Assembly: GCF_014696065.1 (NCBI RefSeq)
Contig: NZ_JACJPL010000032.1
Coordinates: forward strand, 44,297 to 108,296
Direction: 5' to 3'
DNA: 64,000 bases
Source: Leptolyngbya sp. FACHB-261
GTDB taxonomy: Bacteria; Cyanobacteriota; Cyanobacteriia; FACHB-261
How positions within the stretch are numbered: position 1 is the first letter of the stretch; each line of letters begins with the position of its first letter. The notes beneath the pieces are model-generated. The model was not told where the DNA came from. It ran no database searches and was given only the letters and a program-made list of their open reading frames with translations. Of the stretch, positions 61,981 to 64,000 are shown piece after piece. A program made the position numbers and the translations under genes.

Positions 61981-64000
61981 GTGACTACCTTAGACGCCCA
62001 AGCCCGAAGTGTTGGGACTGACGTTTTTATCTCTTATTCGCGTAGAGATAAGGCGTTTGTTGAGAAGCTCCATGCAGCGCTGACAGATGGCGAGCGGAAT
62101 ACGTGGGTGGACTGGGACAGTATCCCGTTTACAGCGAACTGGCGGAAGGAGATTGAGGCAGGAATTGAGGCGGCTAATACTTTTGTTTTTATTATTAGCC
62201 CGGACTCGGTAGCCTCAGAGATTTGCACCTGGGAGATTGATCACTCGGTCAGACACAATAAGCGCCTGGTACCGATTGTGTGGCGGGAGGAATTTGAGCA
62301 GGAGAAGCTCCATCCTGAGCTGTCTGCCCACAACTGGCTGCTTTTCCGAGAGCAGGATGACTTTGATCGTGCCTTTCGGGCGCTGATCCAGGCTATTGAT
62401 ACTGACTTGGGGCATGTACGGACGCATACTCGCTTGCTGGTGCGGGCGGTGGAGTGGGATGGCAAGGGCCGCAATGATAGCTATTTGCTGCGGGGAAGTG
62501 ACTTAGAAGAGGCGGAGCAGTGGGTAGCCCAAGGGAGTCAGAAGCAACCCCAACCCACAGAGCAGCAGCAGAATTACATCGGCAAAAGCCGGGAGGCCGA
62601 GGACGCCAATCAGCGCTTGGCTAAGACTGCGCAGAAATCAAGGCGGATGGTTCGCCTTGGCTCTGTGGTGCTAGCGGCGACTTTGGCAGCAGCAGCAGTG
62701 GTTTGGGTATGGGCAGGCAGATCTGTCACCCAGGCACAACAGAGCATTAAGGATGCTCATGAACAATTAGAACAAGCACAGACCAAAACTCGGCAAGCCG
62801 AGCGGGCTGTTGAGACTGCACAGGCAAGGCTCAGGACAGCGGACCAGAAGGTGCAGCAGTCAAATCAGGAGGTCGTAGCAGCAAAGGCTAACCTAGCTAA
62901 GATCGGCCAGGAATCCAAACAACAGATTCAGGCGGCTACAGAGAAGGTAAGGTCTGCAACGGCAAAAGCAAATCAAGCAGAGCAAGTACGGCTAGAAGCC
63001 GTAGCTAGCCTCACGCAAGCACAAGTAGAACGGCGACAGGCACGAAAGGATATAGAAGAAGCCCGAATAGGTGCAAGGCTGGAACGGGAGGGCGTAGCTG
63101 CACTTCAACAGTTTCGGTTTCAGCAGACAGAAGCATTGGTAACAGCAATGCGAGCTGGGCAAGCCTTAAAAGCCTTGGTTAAAGATGGGCGTCCACTCGA
63201 ACAATATCCAACAGTCACTCCCCTATTGGCGTTGCAAACTATCCTCAATGACATTCAGGAGCACCAACTTAAAGGGCATCAGGACCAGGTCAACAGTGCC
63301 AGCTTCAGCCCCGATGGCCAGACGATTGTTACCGCTTCTAGGGACAACACTGCTCGTCTCTGGGACCGCTCCGGCAACCAGCTCGCTGAACTCAAGCATG
63401 AGGGCTGGGTCAGAAGTGCCAGCTTCAGCACAGATGGGCAGACCATTCTCACCGTTTCTAATGACAACACGACCCGCCTCTGGGACCGCTCTGGCAACCA
63501 GCTCGCTGAATCCAAGCATCTGGCCGATGTCAACAGTGCCAGCTTCAGCCCAGATGGGCAGACCATTGTTACCGCTTCTGTTGATGGCACTGCCCGCCTC
63601 TGGGACCGCTCTGGCAACCAGCTCGCTGAACTCAAGCATCTGGCCGATGTCAACAGTGCCAGCTTTAGCACAGATGGGCAGGCCATTCTCACCGTTTCTT
63701 GGGACAAAACGGCCCGCCTCTGGGACCGCTCCGGCAACCAGCTCGCTGAACTCAAGCATCAGGACGATGTCACCAATGCCAGTTTCAGCCCAGATGGGCA
63801 GACCATTGTTACCGCTTCTGCTGACCAGACAGCCCGCCTCTGGAACCGCTCCGGCAACCAAATAGCTGAGCTCAAGGGGCATCAGGACACTGTCACCAGT
63901 GCCAGTTTCAGCCCAGATGGCCAGACCATTGTTACCGCTTCTTGGGACAAAACGGCCCGCCTCTGGGACCGCTCCGGCAACCAGCTCGCTGAACTCAAGC
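61981..64000 (+). CDS. TIR - transmembrane - coiled coil - WD40 protein (partial, 3' end outside window)
   Basis: 673 codons in the window, no stop. GTG at 61981 has GGGAG 6 nt upstream; an ATG at 61942 is a weaker choice. The TIR domain (about 13-140) opens DVFISYSRRDKAFVEKLH, has TWVDWDSIPF, FVFIISPDSVASEICTWEID and RLVPIVW. Glu85 in the S-x5-C-x2-E pattern is the expected NADase catalytic residue. A linker (HTRLLVRAVEWDGKGRNDSY) leads to a membrane helix at about 226-245, then a long coiled coil (about 250-400), then WD40 repeats from 430 on: six full repeats and the start of a seventh. Repeats are nearly identical in DNA. The TIR side is cytoplasmic if the positive-inside rule holds (KTAQKSRRMVR before the helix), which would put the WD40 part outside the membrane. 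That placement is inference. Confidence 0.93.
   Translation, partial: MTTLDAQARSVGTDVFISYSRRDKAFVEKLHAALTDGERNTWVDWDSIPFTANWRKEIEAGIEAANTFVFIISPDSVASEICTWEIDHSVRHNKRLVPIVWREEFEQEKLHPELSAHNWLLFREQDDFDRAFRALIQAIDTDLGHVRTHTRLLVRAVEWDGKGRNDSYLLRGSDLEEAEQWVAQGSQKQPQPTEQQQNYIGKSREAEDANQRLAKTAQKSRRMVRLGSVVLAATLAAAAVVWVWAGRSVTQAQQSIKDAHEQLEQAQTKTRQAERAVETAQARLRTADQKVQQSNQEVVAAKANLAKIGQESKQQIQAATEKVRSATAKANQAEQVRLEAVASLTQAQVERRQARKDIEEARIGARLEREGVAALQQFRFQQTEALVTAMRAGQALKALVKDGRPLEQYPTVTPLLALQTILNDIQEHQLKGHQDQVNSASFSPDGQTIVTASRDNTARLWDRSGNQLAELKHEGWVRSASFSTDGQTILTVSNDNTTRLWDRSGNQLAESKHLADVNSASFSPDGQTIVTASVDGTARLWDRSGNQLAELKHLADVNSASFSTDGQAILTVSWDKTARLWDRSGNQLAELKHQDDVTNASFSPDGQTIVTASADQTARLWNRSGNQIAELKGHQDTVTSASFSPDGQTIVTASWDKTARLWDRSGNQLAELK

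Noticed and set aside
63185..63865. Long plus-strand ORF (226 codons) and a minus-strand ORF (219 codons) over the WD40 repeats
   Set aside because: Both are out-of-frame readings of the repeated WD40 DNA. The period (120 or 123 bp) is a multiple of 3, so any open frame stays open across all units. The in-frame reading gives clear WD40 and continues from the TIR domain.
1..64000. tRNA, rRNA, tmRNA and RNase P RNA genes, complete insertion sequences and prophage
   Set aside because: Read through by eye on both strands; no cloverleaf with CCA-type ends, no rRNA core sequences, no transposase or integrase reading frame. A covariance-model scan would be needed to exclude a tRNA fully.

Overview
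The window comes from a cyanobacterium. It carries psbK (photosystem II), ndhS (NDH-1), ycf20, the cyanobacterial small RNA Yfr1 between guaB3 and trxA, the GuaB3 form of IMP dehydrogenase, a DUF3685 protein and a pilB-pilT-pilC motility cluster. Base composition is near 50-55% GC and the HIP1 octamer is sparse. WD40/TIR proteins and large RTX proteins point to a multicellular or mat-forming lineage, possibly Leptolyngbya-like. That genus-level guess is weak.

Layout. 1-6.6 kb (minus strand): 5-formyl-THF cyclo-ligase (runs off the left edge), GDP-fucose synthase, GDP-mannose 4,6-dehydratase, a sugar transferase and a GT4 glycosyltransferase (surface polysaccharide), then psbK, tgt and a hypothetical. 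6.9-10.1 kb: a hypothetical divergent from cobS, a secreted protein and a glutaminase with an unusual start. 10.1-14.5 kb (minus): LOG-family protein, trxA, yfr1, guaB3, rsgA and a TusA-like protein. 14.5-18.6 kb (minus): dnaJ, dnaK, grpE. 18.8-25.2 kb (plus): pilB, pilT, pilC and a DUF3685 protein with a degenerate receiver domain. 25.2-30.4 kb (minus): a hypothetical, ycf20, ridA, ndhS, aroE and a GT39-TPR membrane protein.

30.4-44.5 kb is a type I secretion island. Two parvulin-type PPIase paralogues flank an HlyB-like ABC exporter and its HlyD adaptor. Two likely substrates follow: a 1206-residue RTX protein and an ExeM/NucH-type extracellular nuclease with its own RTX tail. The two substrate genes converge on a shared hairpin terminator. 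No TolC-like outer membrane gene is present.

45-60 kb is mixed: a hypothetical with a TIR-like C-terminal domain, MltA lytic transglycosylase, a MarR regulator divergent from a rhodanese gene with two matching palindromic operators between them, HPPD, an MscS channel with a C-terminal DEP domain, two FHA proteins, a GGDEF protein, a subtilase with a C-terminal membrane domain, and a NurA nuclease.

60-64 kb is the most unusual part. Seven tandem copies of a small palindrome precede two paralogous genes with near-identical promoter-proximal DNA. The right-hand gene (open at the window edge) encodes TIR - transmembrane helix - coiled coil - WD40 repeats. The left-hand gene encodes a shortened version with no TIR domain and no coiled coil. 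The WD40 repeats are nearly identical at DNA level. This looks like a membrane-anchored sensor/NADase pair, plausibly for defence or self-recognition. No rRNA, tRNA, CRISPR array or complete insertion sequence was recognised.
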